Of a DNA stretch of 64,000 nt, positions 1-9,417 are shown piece by piece. Where the stretch lies: the NCBI RefSeq assembly GCF_900100655.1, contig NZ_FNCE01000001.1, positions 434,001 to 498,000 of the forward strand, in the 5' to 3' direction. How positions within the stretch are numbered: the stretch's first letter is position 1; every line of letters starts with the position of its first letter. The stretch is from Limimonas halophila (GTDB lineage Bacteria > Pseudomonadota > Alphaproteobacteria > Kiloniellales > Rhodovibrionaceae). A program made the position numbers and the translations under genes. The notes beneath the pieces were generated by a model. The model did no database searches. It was not told where the DNA came from and was given only the letters and a program-made list of their open reading frames with translations.

Positions 1-1000
1 CGAACACCTTGCGCGACGCTTCGGCGGCGCGCTCGGCCGCGTCCTCGCCCCGGCACAGCTTGGTCGCCTCGTACGCGAGCACCTTCTTGGCCTCGTTGAT
101 CTCGGCGCCTTGGAGGTTTTCCAGGCGCGCGATTTCTTCCAGCGGCAGCTCGGTGAACAGGCGCAGGAAGCGGCCCACGTCCGCGTCCTCGGTGTTGCGC
201 CAGAACTGGTAGTATGCGTAGCTGGAGAAGTTGCGCTCGTTCAGCCACACCGCGCCGTCGGCGGTCTTGCCCATCTTGTGCCCGGAGGCCGTGGTGAGCA
301 GCGGGCAGGTGACGCCGTGCAGCTCGGCGTGTTCGATGCGGTGGCCGAGGTCGATGCCCTCGACGATGTTGCCCCACTGATCCGAGCCGCCGAGCTGGAG
401 CCGGCAGCCGTAGCGCCGGTACAGCTCCAGGAAGTCGTAGGCCTGGAGCACCATGTAGTTGAACTCCAGGAAGCTCAGCGGGTGCTCGCGGTCCAGGCGC
501 TGGCGCACGGACTCGTGGCCCAGCATGCGGTTGACGGAGAAGTGCCGCCCGTATTCGCGCAGGAACGCGATGTAGTTGAGGGAGTCCAGCCAGTCCGCGT
601 TGTCCACCATGACGGCGTCGCTCGGGCCGTCGCCGAAGGTGAGGAACTGGCGGAAGATGTTCTTGATGGAGGCCTTGTTGGCCTCGATCTGCCCTTCGTC
701 CAGCAGCTTTCGCTGCTCGTCCTTGCCGGAGGGGTCGCCGATCTTGGTCGTCCCGCCGCCCATGAGCACGATCGGCTTGTGGCCGTGGCGCTGCAGCAGG
801 CGCAGCTGCATGATCGACAGCAGGTGGCCGACGTGCAGGGAATCCCCCGTGCAGTCGTAGCCCGCATAGGCCACCACCGGGGCGTGCTGGCTCAGCAGCG
901 CGTCCAGCGCGGTCTGGTCGGTCGTCTGGTGGATGTAGCCGCGCGCCTGCGCGTCGCGCAGGAAGGTGGAGGCGGGCGGGTCGATCTGGGTCTGGCTCAT
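1..1000 (-). CDS. tyrS: tyrosyl-tRNA synthetase (3' end outside window)
   Basis: Cytoplasmic class I aminoacyl-tRNA synthetase that charges tRNA-Tyr. The minus-strand frame is open from the ATG at 1000 to the window edge, giving the first 333 residues; the family is usually a little over 400 aa, so the C-terminal S4-like tRNA-binding part is cut off. Visible motifs are the HIGH-type box (HVGHL), the tyrosine/ATP pocket with [13 protein letters not shown], and a KMSKS-type loop in the variant form KMGKT. It is divergent from anmK, with an 88-bp gap between the two starts. The family assignment is secure. Confidence 0.95.
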   Translation of the reverse strand, partial: MSQTQIDPPASTFLRDAQARGYIHQTTDQTALDALLSQHAPVVAYAGYDCTGDSLHVGHLLSIMQLRLLQRHGHKPIVLMGGGTTKIGDPSGKDEQRKLLDEGQIEANKASIKNIFRQFLTFGDGPSDAVMVDNADWLDSLNYIAFLREYGRHFSVNRMLGHESVRQRLDREHPLSFLEFNYMVLQAYDFLELYRRYGCRLQLGGSDQWGNIVEGIDLGHRIEHAELHGVTCPLLTTASGHKMGKTADGAVWLNERNFSSYAYYQFWRNTEDADVGRFLRLFTELPLEEIARLENLQGAEINEAKKVLAYEATKLCRGEDAAERAAEASRKVF

Positions 1001-1088
1001 GGCGGGTCTGGATCTTGCGGGCTCGGGTTGCGGCGATGACGGGGCATTAGCACACTGCCGCGCGTCTGCCAAAGCCGGGGGAGAACAC

Positions 1089-2189
1089 ATGCCGGGGGCG
1101 GAGCCGGTCCTGGCGCTGGGCCTGATGAGCGGGACGTCGCGCGACGGTGTGGACGCGGCGCTCATCCGCACGGACGGCGACCGCGCGGTCGCCCCGCTGG
1201 CGGCCACGACACGGGCCTACGACGACGCCTTCCGCGCACACCTGGCCGCGGCGGTCGCGGGGGACGCGGATCGGGGTGAGGTTGCGCGCGACCTGACGGA
1301 CCGCCACGCCGATGCGGTCGAGCAGCTTCTGGACCAGGCCGGCGTCAGGCTCGATGCCGTCCGCGTCGCCGGCTTCCACGGGCACACGCTCGCCCACGAT
1401 CCCGCGCGCGGCATGACGCACCAGCTGGGCGACGGGCTGCGCCTCGCCGAGCGCATCGGCATCGACGTGGTGGCGGACTTCCGCAGCGCCGACGTGGCGG
1501 CGGGCGGACAGGGCGCCCCGCTGGCGCCGCTGTATCACCGGGCGCTGGCCGAACAGCTTGAGCGCCCCTTGGCGGTGCTCAACCTCGGCGGCGTCGGCAA
1601 CGTCACCTTCATCGGCCGCGACGACCGTGTGATCGCCTTCGACACCGGGCCTGGGAACGCCTTGCTGGACGATCTGGTCCGGCAGCGCGCCAACGGCTGG
1701 TTCGACTGCGACGGGCGGCTGGGCGCGGCGGGAACCGTGCACGAGCAGATGGTCGCCGGGTTCCTTACCGACCCCTTCTTCGACCGGCCGCCCCCCAAGG
1801 CGCTGGACCGCGACGCCTTCGACGCCAGCCACGCCGACACCCTGGGGCTGGCCGACGCGGCGGCGACGCTGACCGCCTTCACGGCGGCGAGCGTGGCCCG
1901 GGCGCGCGACCACCTGCCGGAAGCGCCCGCCCGCTGGCTGGTCGGCGGCGGTGGGCGCCACAACCCGACCCTCATGGGGGCGCTGCGCGAGCGGCTGGGC
2001 GTGCCGGTCGAGCCGGTGGAAGCGGCGGGCTGGAACGGGGACGCGCTGGAAGCGGAGGCCTTCGCCTACCTCGCGGTGCGCTCGCTGCGCGGCTGGCCGA
2101 TGTCCCTGCCGGCGACGACGGGCGTGCCGGCGCCCCAGACCGGCGGGCAGCTTTTCGTGACAACCCGCGGCCAGCGGCAGGCGGGATAG
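1089..2189 (+). CDS. anmK: anhydro-N-acetylmuramic acid kinase
   Basis: Phosphorylates and opens 1,6-anhydro-MurNAc to MurNAc-6-P in peptidoglycan recycling, in the cytoplasm. The 366-aa product has the usual family length. It opens with the phosphate-binding segment [15 protein letters not shown], has a second nucleotide-binding stretch [11 protein letters not shown] and the [12 protein letters not shown] motif, all typical of AnmK. The frame stays open upstream, but the ATG at 1089 is preceded by GGGGGAG at a good distance and begins directly before the first conserved strand, so it was chosen. anmK next to tyrS is a common alphaproteobacterial arrangement. Confidence 0.93.
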   Translation: MPGAEPVLALGLMSGTSRDGVDAALIRTDGDRAVAPLAATTRAYDDAFRAHLAAAVAGDADRGEVARDLTDRHADAVEQLLDQAGVRLDAVRVAGFHGHTLAHDPARGMTHQLGDGLRLAERIGIDVVADFRSADVAAGGQGAPLAPLYHRALAEQLERPLAVLNLGGVGNVTFIGRDDRVIAFDTGPGNALLDDLVRQRANGWFDCDGRLGAAGTVHEQMVAGFLTDPFFDRPPPKALDRDAFDASHADTLGLADAAATLTAFTAASVARARDHLPEAPARWLVGGGGRHNPTLMGALRERLGVPVEPVEAAGWNGDALEAEAFAYLAVRSLRGWPMSLPATTGVPAPQTGGQLFVTTRGQRQAG

Positions 2190-2218
2190 GCGGCAGCCGC
2201 GCTCGGCGGCTGCCACCG

Positions 2219-2425
2219 TTAGAGCATCGTGCGTGAAATCGTGTCTGCCGAGAAAGCCGGAAATCTAGGGATAGGTTCGTGCTTTTCCGGTGCGAGCAGT
2301 TTGCGCGCCTGCGGCGCGCGAGCCTTGCGGCTGTCCACGCACGAGCAAGCAGAATCACGCCGGGACGGCCACGGCGGAGTGGGCGTCCGAAAGAGCTGAT
2401 TCCACTTTACGGCGATCTGCTCTAA
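2219..2425 (+). repeat. dispersed repeat, copy 1 (TTAGAGCA-ended)
   Basis: This fills nearly the whole gap between the converging genes anmK and gap. It starts TTAGAGCATCGTGC and ends GATCTGCTCTAA, so its tips are inverted repeats of TTAGAGCA. A second copy in the opposite orientation lies at 29843–29983. The two share the outer arms almost base for base (for example TGAAATCGTGTCTGCCGAGA and GCACGAGCAAGCAGAATCAC) and differ by about 66 bp in the interior. No protein is encoded. Small intergenic elements with similar AGAGCAT ends are known from other Alphaproteobacteria; which family this one belongs to was not checked. Confidence 0.85.
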
Positions 2426-2432
2426 ATGCCCG

Positions 2433-3446
2433 TCAGTCGAGCTTGCCGATCTCCGCGGCGACGTCGAGCATGCGCACGGAGAAGGCCCACTCGTTGTCGT
2501 ACCAGGCGACGACGCGCACGAGGCTGTCGTCGATCACGTTCGTCTCGGGGATGTCCGCGATCGAGGACTCGGCCGTGTGGTTGAAGTCGGCGGACACCAG
2601 CGGCTCCTCGGCGATGCCCAGGATGCCCTTCATCCTGTTGGACGCCGCGGCGTCGCGCAGCGCGTGGTTCACGGACTCGATGGACGCGGGCTGCTTGGCG
2701 TCGAAGGTGAAGTCCACGAGCGAGACGTTGAGCGTGGGCACGCGGATGGCGCCGCCGTCCAGCTTGCCCTTCAACTCGGGCATGACCTCGGCCACGGCGC
2801 GGGCGGCGCCCGTGGTGGTCGGGATCATGTTGCTGGCGCCCGCGCGGGCGCGGCGCTTGTCCTTGTGCGTGGCGTCCACGAGGCGCTGGTCGCCGGTGTA
2901 GGAATGCACCGTCGTCATGTAGCCGCGCTCGATGCCGAAGGTGTCGTGCATCACCTTCACCACGGGCGCGAGGCAGTTCGTGGTGCACGAGCCGTTCGAG
3001 ATCACGCGGTGCTCGGGCGCGAGCTTGTCCTCGTTCACGCCCATCACGACCGTCAGGTCGGCGCCCTTGGACGGCGCGGAGACGAGCACGCGCTTGGCGC
3101 CGGCCTCCAGGTGCTTGCCGGCGTCCTCACGCTTGGTGAACTTGCCGGTGCACTCCAGCACCACGTCGATGTCCAGCTCGCCCCAGGGCAGCTCGGCCGG
3201 GTCTTCCTTCTGGAAGAAGCGGACCGGCGCGCCCAGGCCGGCGTCCAGGCCGCCGTCCACCTGCTCGACCGGGCCCGGATAGGCCCCGTGCGTGCTGTCG
3301 TGCTGCAGCAGGAAGCTGTTGATGTCGAGGCCCGAGCGGTCGTTGACCGCCACCAGTTCGACGTCCTGACGGCTCTGCTCGCGGATTGCCCGCAGCACGA
3401 GCCGGCCGATGCGACCGAAGCCGCTGATCGCCACGCGCGTCGCCAT
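2433..3446 (-). CDS. gap: glyceraldehyde-3-phosphate dehydrogenase, type I
   Basis: Interconverts glyceraldehyde-3-P and 1,3-bisphosphoglycerate with NAD(P) in glycolysis, gluconeogenesis or the Calvin-type pathway. The 337-aa product has the N-terminal dinucleotide motif GFGRIGR and the active-site segment SNGSCTTNCLAP with the catalytic cysteine, plus the substrate-binding GRAR/TTTGAAR-type region. It is the last gene of a minus-strand set tkt–fba–gap, 117 bp after fba. No pgk gene is present between them. The ATG at 3446 is the only start that keeps the complete Rossmann strand. Confidence 0.96.
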   Translation of the reverse strand: MATRVAISGFGRIGRLVLRAIREQSRQDVELVAVNDRSGLDINSFLLQHDSTHGAYPGPVEQVDGGLDAGLGAPVRFFQKEDPAELPWGELDIDVVLECTGKFTKREDAGKHLEAGAKRVLVSAPSKGADLTVVMGVNEDKLAPEHRVISNGSCTTNCLAPVVKVMHDTFGIERGYMTTVHSYTGDQRLVDATHKDKRRARAGASNMIPTTTGAARAVAEVMPELKGKLDGGAIRVPTLNVSLVDFTFDAKQPASIESVNHALRDAAASNRMKGILGIAEEPLVSADFNHTAESSIADIPETNVIDDSLVRVVAWYDNEWAFSVRMLDVAAEIGKLD

Positions 3447-3563
3447 GACGGCCGATGCCCTCCTTGATCCTCACATCCTGGGATGATCGCGTCCGGGGGA
3501 AGTGGCCGCACCGGCCGGCCGCGGCCAGTGCGGCGTCCTGTCGGGGCGTGAGGCGCCCCGGTT

Positions 3564-4574
3564 CTACGCGGCGTAGCGGCCCTGGGCCGCCGCGCTGGTC
3601 TGCTGTGCGCGCGCCATGAAGGCTTCGCGTGCCTGGTTGGCGTTGTCGTTGTTGCCGGCCCAGGTCTTCAGCGCCGCCTGCTGAAGCGCGCGGCCGTAGG
3701 AGAAGCTGAGCGGCCAGGGCGCGCCGTCTTCCTGCGCCAGCTTGTTGATCGCGTCCAGGTTGCGCGTCGCCTGCTCGTCGGTCTGCCCGCCGGAGAGGAA
3801 GACGATGCCCGGCACCGCCGCCGGCACGACGCGCCGGAAGGTGCGCAGCGTGGTCCGCGCGACTTCGGCCGCGCCGGCCTGCTGGCTCGCCTCCTTGCCG
3901 GAGAGCACCATGTTCGGCTTGAGCAGCATGCCCTCCAGGGCGACGCCCTGCTCGGCCAGCTCCGCAAAGACGCCGCGCAGCACGCGCTCGGTCGCCGCGG
4001 CGTGGTCGGCGATGGCGTGGGTGCCGTCCATCAGCACCTCGGGCTCGACGATCGGCACGATGTCGGCCTCCTGGGCCAGCGCGGCGTAGCGGGCCAGGGC
4101 GTGCGCGTTGGCGCGGATGCACTTCTCGCTGGGCTTGTCGTCGTCCACGGAGAAGACCGCGCGCCACTTGGCGAAGCGCGCACCCATCTCCCCGTACTCG
4201 GCGAAGCGCTCGCGCAGGCCGTCCAGCCCCTCGGTGACCTTCTCCGATCCCGTGGGCGCGAGGGGCTTGGCGCCGCGGTCCACCTTGATGCCGGGGATCA
4301 TGCCCGCCTGCTCGATCTGCTTCACGAGCGGCTGGCCGTCCGGGCCTTCCTGGCGGATGGTCTCGTCGAACAGGATCACGCCGGAGATGAACTGGCCGAT
4401 CCCCGGCGTGGAGAACAGCATGTGCCGATAGTCCCGGCGCGTGCGCTCGGTGGACTCGACGTTCACCTGATCGAAGCGCTTCTTGATCGTGTTCGTGCTT
4501 TCGTCGGCGGCCAGCAGGCCCTTGCCGTCGGCAACGATGGCCCGCGCCGTATCGTTCATGCGCTCGACGTTCAT
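3564..4574 (-). CDS. fba: fructose-bisphosphate aldolase, class I
   Basis: Cleaves or forms fructose-1,6-bisphosphate through a Schiff base. The 336-aa protein is recognisably class I: an N-terminal GKGLLAADEST segment, the bisphosphate/active-site region IVPIVEPEVLMDG, and the Schiff-base lysine in GMLLKPNMVL. The start at 4574 lies 67 bp after the tkt stop, and an internal ATG four codons later (MNDTARAIV) is an alternative. Context with tkt and gap suggests one transcript for triose/pentose phosphate metabolism. Class I aldolases do not need a metal, unlike the class II enzyme often found next to tkt. Confidence 0.95.
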   Translation of the reverse strand: MNVERMNDTARAIVADGKGLLAADESTNTIKKRFDQVNVESTERTRRDYRHMLFSTPGIGQFISGVILFDETIRQEGPDGQPLVKQIEQAGMIPGIKVDRGAKPLAPTGSEKVTEGLDGLRERFAEYGEMGARFAKWRAVFSVDDDKPSEKCIRANAHALARYAALAQEADIVPIVEPEVLMDGTHAIADHAAATERVLRGVFAELAEQGVALEGMLLKPNMVLSGKEASQQAGAAEVARTTLRTFRRVVPAAVPGIVFLSGGQTDEQATRNLDAINKLAQEDGAPWPLSFSYGRALQQAALKTWAGNNDNANQAREAFMARAQQTSAAAQGRYAA

Positions 4575-4641
4575 GGTCTCCGTCTCCCCGCGTCGGCTCC
4601 CAGCTGCCAGGGTCGTGTGCGTCCACCCGGATCGGGCGCGG

Positions 4642-6666
4642 TTACAGCCAGTCCTTCACCGTGGCGACCACGGCCTCGGGCGTGATGTTGAAGTGCTGGT
4701 ACAGCTCTTTGTAGGGCCCGGAAGCGCCATAGCCCTTCATCCCGACGAAGGTGCCGTCCAGCCCGGTCCAGCGCTCCCAGCCGAAGCCGCCGGCGGCCTC
4801 GACGGCCACGCGCAGCGAGCTGGGGCCCAGCACCTCGTCGCGGTAGTTGGCGGGCTGCTCCAGGAAGAGCTCCCAGCACGGCATCGACACCACGGCTGCC
4901 TGGATACCCTGCTCGGCGAGCTGCTCCTGCGCCTGGACGGCGATCTGCACCTCGGAGCCCGAGGCCAGCAGCGTCACCTCACGCTGCTGCGCGGCCGGGC
5001 GCAGGATGTAGGCGCCGTGCGCGCAGGAATTCTCGCGCCCGCCGTCCGTGCGCAGCGTGGGTACGTTCTGGCGCGTCAGCGCCAGCACCGAGGGCCGGTC
5101 GTGATTGTTCAGCGCCAGCTCCCAGCACTCCGCCGTTTCCACGAGGTCGCAGGGGCGGAAGGTGCGCAGGCGCGGCATGGCGCGCAGGGCCGCGAGATGC
5201 TCCACCGGCTGGTGCGTCGGGCCGTCCTCGCCCAGGCCGATGGAATCGTGCGTCATCACGAAGATTGAGCGCACGCCCATGAGCGAGGCCAGGCGCATCG
5301 ACGGCCGGCAGTAGTCGGAGAAGATCAGGAAGGTGCCGCCGTAGGGGACCACGCCGCCGTGCAGCGCCATGCCGTTCATGGCCGCGGCCATGCCGTGCTC
5401 GCGCACGCCGTAGTGGATGTAGTTGGCGTCGAAGTGGCCCCGGCTGGCCGCACGGTGCGCGCCCACCTTGGTGCTGTTGGAGCCCGAGAGGTCCGCCGAG
5501 CCGCCGATCAGCTCCGGCATCTCGTCGACGATGCGGGCGAGCACCTTGTTGGAGGCCTTGCGCGTCGCCGTCTCCGGCTTCTCCTCGGCCGCCTTTTCCT
5601 TGAGCTCGTGGATGGCGTCGGCAATGGACGCCGGCAGCTCGCCGCGCTGGCGGCGCTCGAACTCGCTGCGCGTGGCCTCGTCCGCCGCCGCGAGGCGCCG
5701 GTCCCAGGCCGCCGTCAACTCACCGCCGCCGGCGCCGACGCCGCGCCAGGCCGCGTAGATGTGGTCCGGGATCTCGAAGGGGCCGTAGGGCCAGCCCAGG
5801 CGCTCGCGCGTGGCCTGGATCTCGTCCTCGCCCAGCGGCGCGCCGTGTGCCTTCTCGCTGCCCGCGAGCGTGGGCGCGCCGAAGCCGATCGTGGTGCGGC
5901 AGGCGATCAGGGTGGGCTTGTCGCTCTCGCAGGCGCGCGCGATGGCCGCTTCCACCGCCGCCGGGTCGTGGCCGTCCACGCGCTCGGCGTCCCAGCCGTA
6001 GGCCCGGAAGCGCGCCACCTGATCCTGGGTGTCGGCCAACTCGGTGTCGCCGTCGATGGAGATGTGGTTGTCGTCGAACAGCACGACCAGCCGGCTCAGC
6101 CCCAAGTGGCCGGCGAGCGCCGCCGACTCGTGGCTGATGCCCTCCATCAGGTCGCCGTCGCTGGCCAGCACGAAGGTTCGGTGGCTGACGAGATCGTCGC
6201 CGTAGCGCGCGTTCAGCAGCCGCTCGGCGAGGGCCATGCCCACGGCGTTGCCCAGCCCCTGGCCGAGCGGGCCGGTCGTGGTCTCGATGCCGGGCGCGTC
6301 GCCGTATTCGGGGTGGCCGGCGGTGCGGCTGCCGAGCTGGCGGAAGCGCTTCAACTCGTCCAGCGTCATCTCCGGGTAGCCGGTGAGATGCAGCAGCGCG
6401 TACAGCAGCATCGAGCCGTGGCCGGCGGACAGCACGAAGCGGTCGCGGTCGGGCCAGTCGGGGCGCTGCGGGTCGAAGCGCAGGAACTTGGAGAACAGCA
6501 CGGTGGCCACATCGGCCATGCCCATGGGCATGCCGGGGTGGCCGGAGTTGGCCTGCTGGACCGCATCCATCGCCAGCGCGCGGATGGCGTTGGCCATCTC
6601 GTCGTGGGTGGCGTGCGGGGTGCCGGCGCCGTCGGCGGCCGGCTGGGCGGGAGTGGACGCGTCCAT
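4642..6666 (-). CDS. tkt: transketolase
   Basis: Thiamine-diphosphate enzyme that moves two-carbon ketol units in the pentose phosphate or Calvin pathway. The 674-aa product has the ThDP fold: SGHPGMPMGMADV near the N terminus, the GDG-type motif SDGDLMEGISHESA, the pyrimidine domain with IHYGVREHGMAAAMNGMALHG shortened here to VREHGM, and the DGPTHQPVEHL segment of the active site. The frame remains open upstream, but the ATG at 6666 follows GGGGATATCC and starts just before the conserved region. First gene of the tkt–fba–gap set. Confidence 0.95.
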   Translation of the reverse strand: MDASTPAQPAADGAGTPHATHDEMANAIRALAMDAVQQANSGHPGMPMGMADVATVLFSKFLRFDPQRPDWPDRDRFVLSAGHGSMLLYALLHLTGYPEMTLDELKRFRQLGSRTAGHPEYGDAPGIETTTGPLGQGLGNAVGMALAERLLNARYGDDLVSHRTFVLASDGDLMEGISHESAALAGHLGLSRLVVLFDDNHISIDGDTELADTQDQVARFRAYGWDAERVDGHDPAAVEAAIARACESDKPTLIACRTTIGFGAPTLAGSEKAHGAPLGEDEIQATRERLGWPYGPFEIPDHIYAAWRGVGAGGGELTAAWDRRLAAADEATRSEFERRQRGELPASIADAIHELKEKAAEEKPETATRKASNKVLARIVDEMPELIGGSADLSGSNSTKVGAHRAASRGHFDANYIHYGVREHGMAAAMNGMALHGGVVPYGGTFLIFSDYCRPSMRLASLMGVRSIFVMTHDSIGLGEDGPTHQPVEHLAALRAMPRLRTFRPCDLVETAECWELALNNHDRPSVLALTRQNVPTLRTDGGRENSCAHGAYILRPAAQQREVTLLASGSEVQIAVQAQEQLAEQGIQAAVVSMPCWELFLEQPANYRDEVLGPSSLRVAVEAAGGFGWERWTGLDGTFVGMKGYGASGPYKELYQHFNITPEAVVATVKDWL

Positions 6667-6827
6667 GACGGTGGATATCCCCGTTCTCGTCCCATTGGAA
6701 TATTGGGAAAACGCACGAACGCGCCCCGGCCAGCGGGCCGCGGCGTGCGTGCGGACCATGACGCCGGGGGCGTGCGCCGTCAACACAGCCGCGTGGCGTG
6801 ACGGCGACACGGGTGCGCCGCTGTCAA

Positions 6828-6858
6828 TTGACCATTCCGCCCCACGTTGGTGTAGTTT
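6828..6858 (+). promoter_or_regulatory. possible promoter of the DUF4164/zapA genes
   Basis: TTGACC and TAGTTT lie 19 bp apart, about 40 bp before the ATG at 6896. The spacing is longer than ideal, so this is a weak prediction. The -10-like TAGTTT resembles TAGGCT seen at two better candidates in this window. Confidence 0.3.
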
Positions 6859-6895
6859 GCTCCGCGAAGCGAGCGGCTGAGGATCCCACGATCGC

Positions 6896-7117
6896 ATGGC
6901 AACGCTGGATCAAGCGCTGAAACGGCTGGAAACCGCGGTGGACCGGCTGGAACGCGCCAGCGAGACGCATCTCGCCCACGACACGGACAAGGACGAGCTG
7001 GAGCGCCAGCTCTCCGCGATGAAGAGCGAGAACGAGCGCCTGCGCGAAGCCAACGACGACATCGCGGCCCGGCTGGACGCTGCGATCGGTCGCCTGAAGA
7101 ACGTGCTGGAGGCCTAG
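6896..7117 (+). CDS. DUF4164-type small coiled-coil protein
   Basis: A 73-aa, charged, almost wholly helical protein (for example KDELERQLSAMKSENERLRE) expected to form a coiled coil. Such short proteins (DUF4164 family) sit directly before zapA in many Alphaproteobacteria, which suggests a role with ZapA at the division ring, but no function is established from the sequence. It ends two bases before the zapA start, so the two are almost certainly cotranscribed. Confidence 0.8.
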   Translation: MATLDQALKRLETAVDRLERASETHLAHDTDKDELERQLSAMKSENERLREANDDIAARLDAAIGRLKNVLEA

Positions 7118-7119
7118 CT

Positions 7120-7443
7120 TTGGCCCAGGTCGCCTTGGACATCAACGGCCGCCGCTTCGAAGTCGCCTGCGACGACGGGCAGGAACCGCACCTGCGCGCC
7201 TTGGGCGCGGAGATCGACCAGCGCGTGCGCCGGCTTGTCGACTCCGTGGGCCAAGTGGGCGAGATGCGGCTGCTCGTCATGGCCGGGCTGCTGCTTGCCG
7301 ACGATCTCGACGAGCAGACGGGGCAGGTGACCGGCCGCACGCCGGCGCGGCAGCCCTCCGCGGAGGACGCAGAAACCGTCGAGCGCCTGCATGCGGTCGC
7401 CGAGCGCGTCGAGCGTGTTGCCGCGCGCTTCGAGGGCACCTAA
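7120..7443 (+). CDS. zapA: cell division protein ZapA
   Basis: Small cytoplasmic FtsZ-binding protein that bundles FtsZ protofilaments. The 107-aa product begins ALDINGRRFEVACDDGQE, the ZapA N-terminal strand pair, and continues with LRALGAEIDQRVRRLVDS, the start of the long helix. The start is TTG at 7120; no ATG or GTG is available before the conserved region. Its place before a 6S RNA and fau is the conserved proteobacterial order. Confidence 0.9.
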   Translation: MAQVALDINGRRFEVACDDGQEPHLRALGAEIDQRVRRLVDSVGQVGEMRLLVMAGLLLADDLDEQTGQVTGRTPARQPSAEDAETVERLHAVAERVERVAARFEGT

Positions 7444-7447
7444 GTTC

Positions 7448-7623
7448 CCGCGTGGGCGTGCTGCGGGGTTCGACCGGTCGAGCGACTCCCGGGGGCGTTA
7501 CTTGAATGAACGGGAGCTGTCCCTGCCGGGACCCCTCGGGTCTCGGTAGCACGGCACCCACCTGGTCGACCGGCCCGTTGAGGAGGCTGGCAGACCGACG
7601 GCCCGCGCGGCACCGCCCACCCC
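7448..7623 (+). ncRNA. ssrS: 6S RNA (SsrS)
   Basis: The 210-bp gap between zapA and fau is the conserved position of 6S RNA, which binds RNA polymerase holoenzyme as a promoter mimic. A long closing stem can be drawn by eye: GTGGGC at 7452–7457 pairs with GCCCAC at 7615–7620, followed by GTGC with GCAC and TGCGGG with CCCGCG, with small bulges. Inside are further pairable arms such as ACCGGTCGA with TGGTCGACC. No coding frame fits. Exact ends are estimates; a covariance-model search would settle them. Confidence 0.75.
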
Positions 7624-7653
7624 TTTCCATCCGCCAGCCAGCCGGAGCCCGCC

Positions 7654-8277
7654 ATGGCCGAGACGCCGGCCCCCGATCCCGCCTCCGGGCAGGATCCCGC
7701 CAGCCGGAAAAAGGCGCTGCGCAAGCAGGCCAAGCACCAGCGTGCGGAAGCGGCCGCCGCGCATCCCGACGCGGGCGAGCGGCTGGTGGCGCACGTGCTG
7801 GCGATGGTCGCGGACCGGCCGGGCGCCACCGTATCGGCCTACTGGCCCATGGGGGACGAAATCGACCCGCGCCCGGCGATCACGGCCTTGTACGAGCGCG
7901 GTCACACCATCGGCCTGCCGGTGATGCAGGGCGCGGACACGCCGCTGGTCTTCCGCCAGTGGTGGCCGGACGCGCCGCTCGCCGACGGCGGTTTCGGCAC
8001 GCGCATGCCCACCGAGGCCGCGCCCGTCGTGACGCCCGAGGTGCTGCTGGTGCCCTTGCTGGCCTTTAACGGCGCGGGCTACCGCCTGGGCTACGGCGGC
8101 GGCTTCTACGACCGCACCCTGGAAAAGCTGCGCGGCGAAAACCCGGCCACGCTGGCGGTGGGGCTGGCCTACAGCGGCCAGCGCGTCGACGACCTGCCGG
8201 TGGGGCCGTACGATCAGCCGCTCGACGCCATCGTGACGGAAATCGGTCCCATGCCGCTGCGCCAGGCGGAGGGCTGA
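7654..8277 (+). CDS. fau: 5-formyltetrahydrofolate cyclo-ligase
   Basis: Converts 5-formyl-THF to 5,10-methenyl-THF with ATP in folate metabolism. The 207-aa product carries the family signature GYRLGYGGGFYDRTL near the C terminus and an N-terminal basic helix (SRKKALRKQAKHQR) typical of the family. It follows the 6S RNA; in E. coli the homologue (ygfA) is cotranscribed with 6S RNA, and the same is likely here. It is followed after 8 bp by ymdB. Confidence 0.93.
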   Translation: MAETPAPDPASGQDPASRKKALRKQAKHQRAEAAAAHPDAGERLVAHVLAMVADRPGATVSAYWPMGDEIDPRPAITALYERGHTIGLPVMQGADTPLVFRQWWPDAPLADGGFGTRMPTEAAPVVTPEVLLVPLLAFNGAGYRLGYGGGFYDRTLEKLRGENPATLAVGLAYSGQRVDDLPVGPYDQPLDAIVTEIGPMPLRQAEG

Positions 8278-8285
8278 CCGCCGCC

Positions 8286-9101
8286 ATGCGCATCCTCTTC
8301 GTCGGCGACGTGATGGGCCGCGCCGGCCGCGACCTCGTGGCCAGCGAGCTGCCCGGCCTGCGGCGGCGCCTGCAGGCGGACTTCGTCGTGGTCAACGGCG
8401 AGAACGCGGCCCACGGTGCCGGGATAACCGAGAAGATCTGCACGCAGCTTCTCGAATCCGGCGCCGACGTGATCACGGGCGGCAACCACTCCTGGGACCA
8501 GCGCGAGGCCCTGAGCTTCATCGAGCGCCAGCCGCGCCTGCTGCGCCCGCACAACTACCCAGCGGGCACGCCGGGCCGCGGCGCCTCGGTGTTCAAGACG
8601 ACGGGCGAGCGCTCGGTGCTGGTCATCAACCTGATGGGCCGGCTGTTCATGGACCCGCTGGACGACCCCTTCGCGGGCGTGGACCAGATCCTCTCGCGTC
8701 ACCGCTTGGGCCACACCGTCTCGGCGGTGGTCGTGGATTTCCACGGCGAGGCGACCAGCGAAAAGATGGCCTTCGGCCACTACGTCGACGGCCGCGCCTC
8801 CCTATGCGTGGGCACGCACACCCACGTCCCCACGGCGGACGTCATGCGCCTCGACGGCGGCACGGCCTACCAGACCGACGCCGGGATGACGGGCGACTAC
8901 AACTCGGTGATCGGGATGGACAAGCGTGCCCCCATCGCCCGCTTCACCAAGAAGCTGCCGACGGACCGGCTCGGCCCCGCGATGGGCGAGGCGACGCTGT
9001 GCGGGCTGTTCGTGGAAACGGACGACCGCACCGGCCTGGCCAAACGCGCGGAGCCGGTGCGCCTCGGCGGGCGGCTCGGCGAGCACGTGCCCGAGGTGTG
9101 A
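8286..9101 (+). CDS. YmdB-family metallophosphoesterase
   Basis: A 271-aa member of the YmdB/TIGR00282 family of calcineurin-like phosphoesterases, known in Gram-positives as a 2',3'-cAMP phosphodiesterase. Metal-ligand motifs are in order: GDVMGRAGRD at the start, NGENAAHG, GGNHSWD and GTHTHVPTAD. All expected Asp, Asn and His ligands are present. It lies 8 bp behind fau and is probably cotranscribed. The physiological substrate in Alphaproteobacteria is not known from sequence. Confidence 0.9.
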   Translation: MRILFVGDVMGRAGRDLVASELPGLRRRLQADFVVVNGENAAHGAGITEKICTQLLESGADVITGGNHSWDQREALSFIERQPRLLRPHNYPAGTPGRGASVFKTTGERSVLVINLMGRLFMDPLDDPFAGVDQILSRHRLGHTVSAVVVDFHGEATSEKMAFGHYVDGRASLCVGTHTHVPTADVMRLDGGTAYQTDAGMTGDYNSVIGMDKRAPIARFTKKLPTDRLGPAMGEATLCGLFVETDDRTGLAKRAEPVRLGGRLGEHVPEV

Positions 9102-9107
9102 CGGCGG

Positions 9108-9365
9108 TTAGCCGGACCGCTCCAGCGCGCGGAATCGCCGCACCTCGGCGTCCACCAACGCGGCCGCATCGCGGGCGGCGCGGGCGTAGCCGCTGGCGCG
9201 CGACGGTTCGGCCGCGGCCAGCACCCCGTCCAGCGCGGGCACGGCGTTTTCCTGCACATAGGACTCCACGATTCCGGCCGCGCGGGTACGCGTGGCTTCC
9301 GCCGCAACGGGGTCGGCCGGCAGGGTTTCCGCAAGCTGCAGCCCGCCGTTCGTCGTCGAGGCCAT
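9108..9365 (-). CDS. small orphan protein behind a CtrA-type box
   Basis: An 85-aa alanine-rich, probably helical protein with no domain I recognise, no signal peptide and no membrane segment. The start at 9365 is supported by a strong Shine–Dalgarno sequence, GGGAGGA, about 7 bp upstream; the longer start at 9425 would run through the regulatory site and is unlikely. A perfect TTAA-N7-TTAA motif lies 53–67 bp before the ATG, so expression is probably under CtrA. It converges on ymdB, with 6 bp between the stops. The good ribosome site, the codon use matching its neighbours and the upstream box argue that it is real. Confidence 0.6.
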   Translation of the reverse strand: MASTTNGGLQLAETLPADPVAAEATRTRAAGIVESYVQENAVPALDGVLAAAEPSRASGYARAARDAAALVDAEVRRFRALERSG

Positions 9366-9417
9366 GGTGCCGTCCTCCCATGTGGCACAGCACGCCGCGA
9401 CCGTGCCGGGTTTGGCA

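Noticed and set aside
110-1039. Long plus-strand frame opposite tyrS
   Set aside because: Opposite-strand shadow with no conserved motifs; the minus strand encodes an unmistakable TyrRS.
2577-3467. Plus-strand frame opposite gap
   Set aside because: Val/His/Ala/Arg-rich composition typical of antisense frames in GC-rich DNA; overlaps GAPDH fully.
5359-6801. 480-codon plus-strand frame opposite tkt
   Set aside because: No motif, biased composition, and complete overlap with transketolase.
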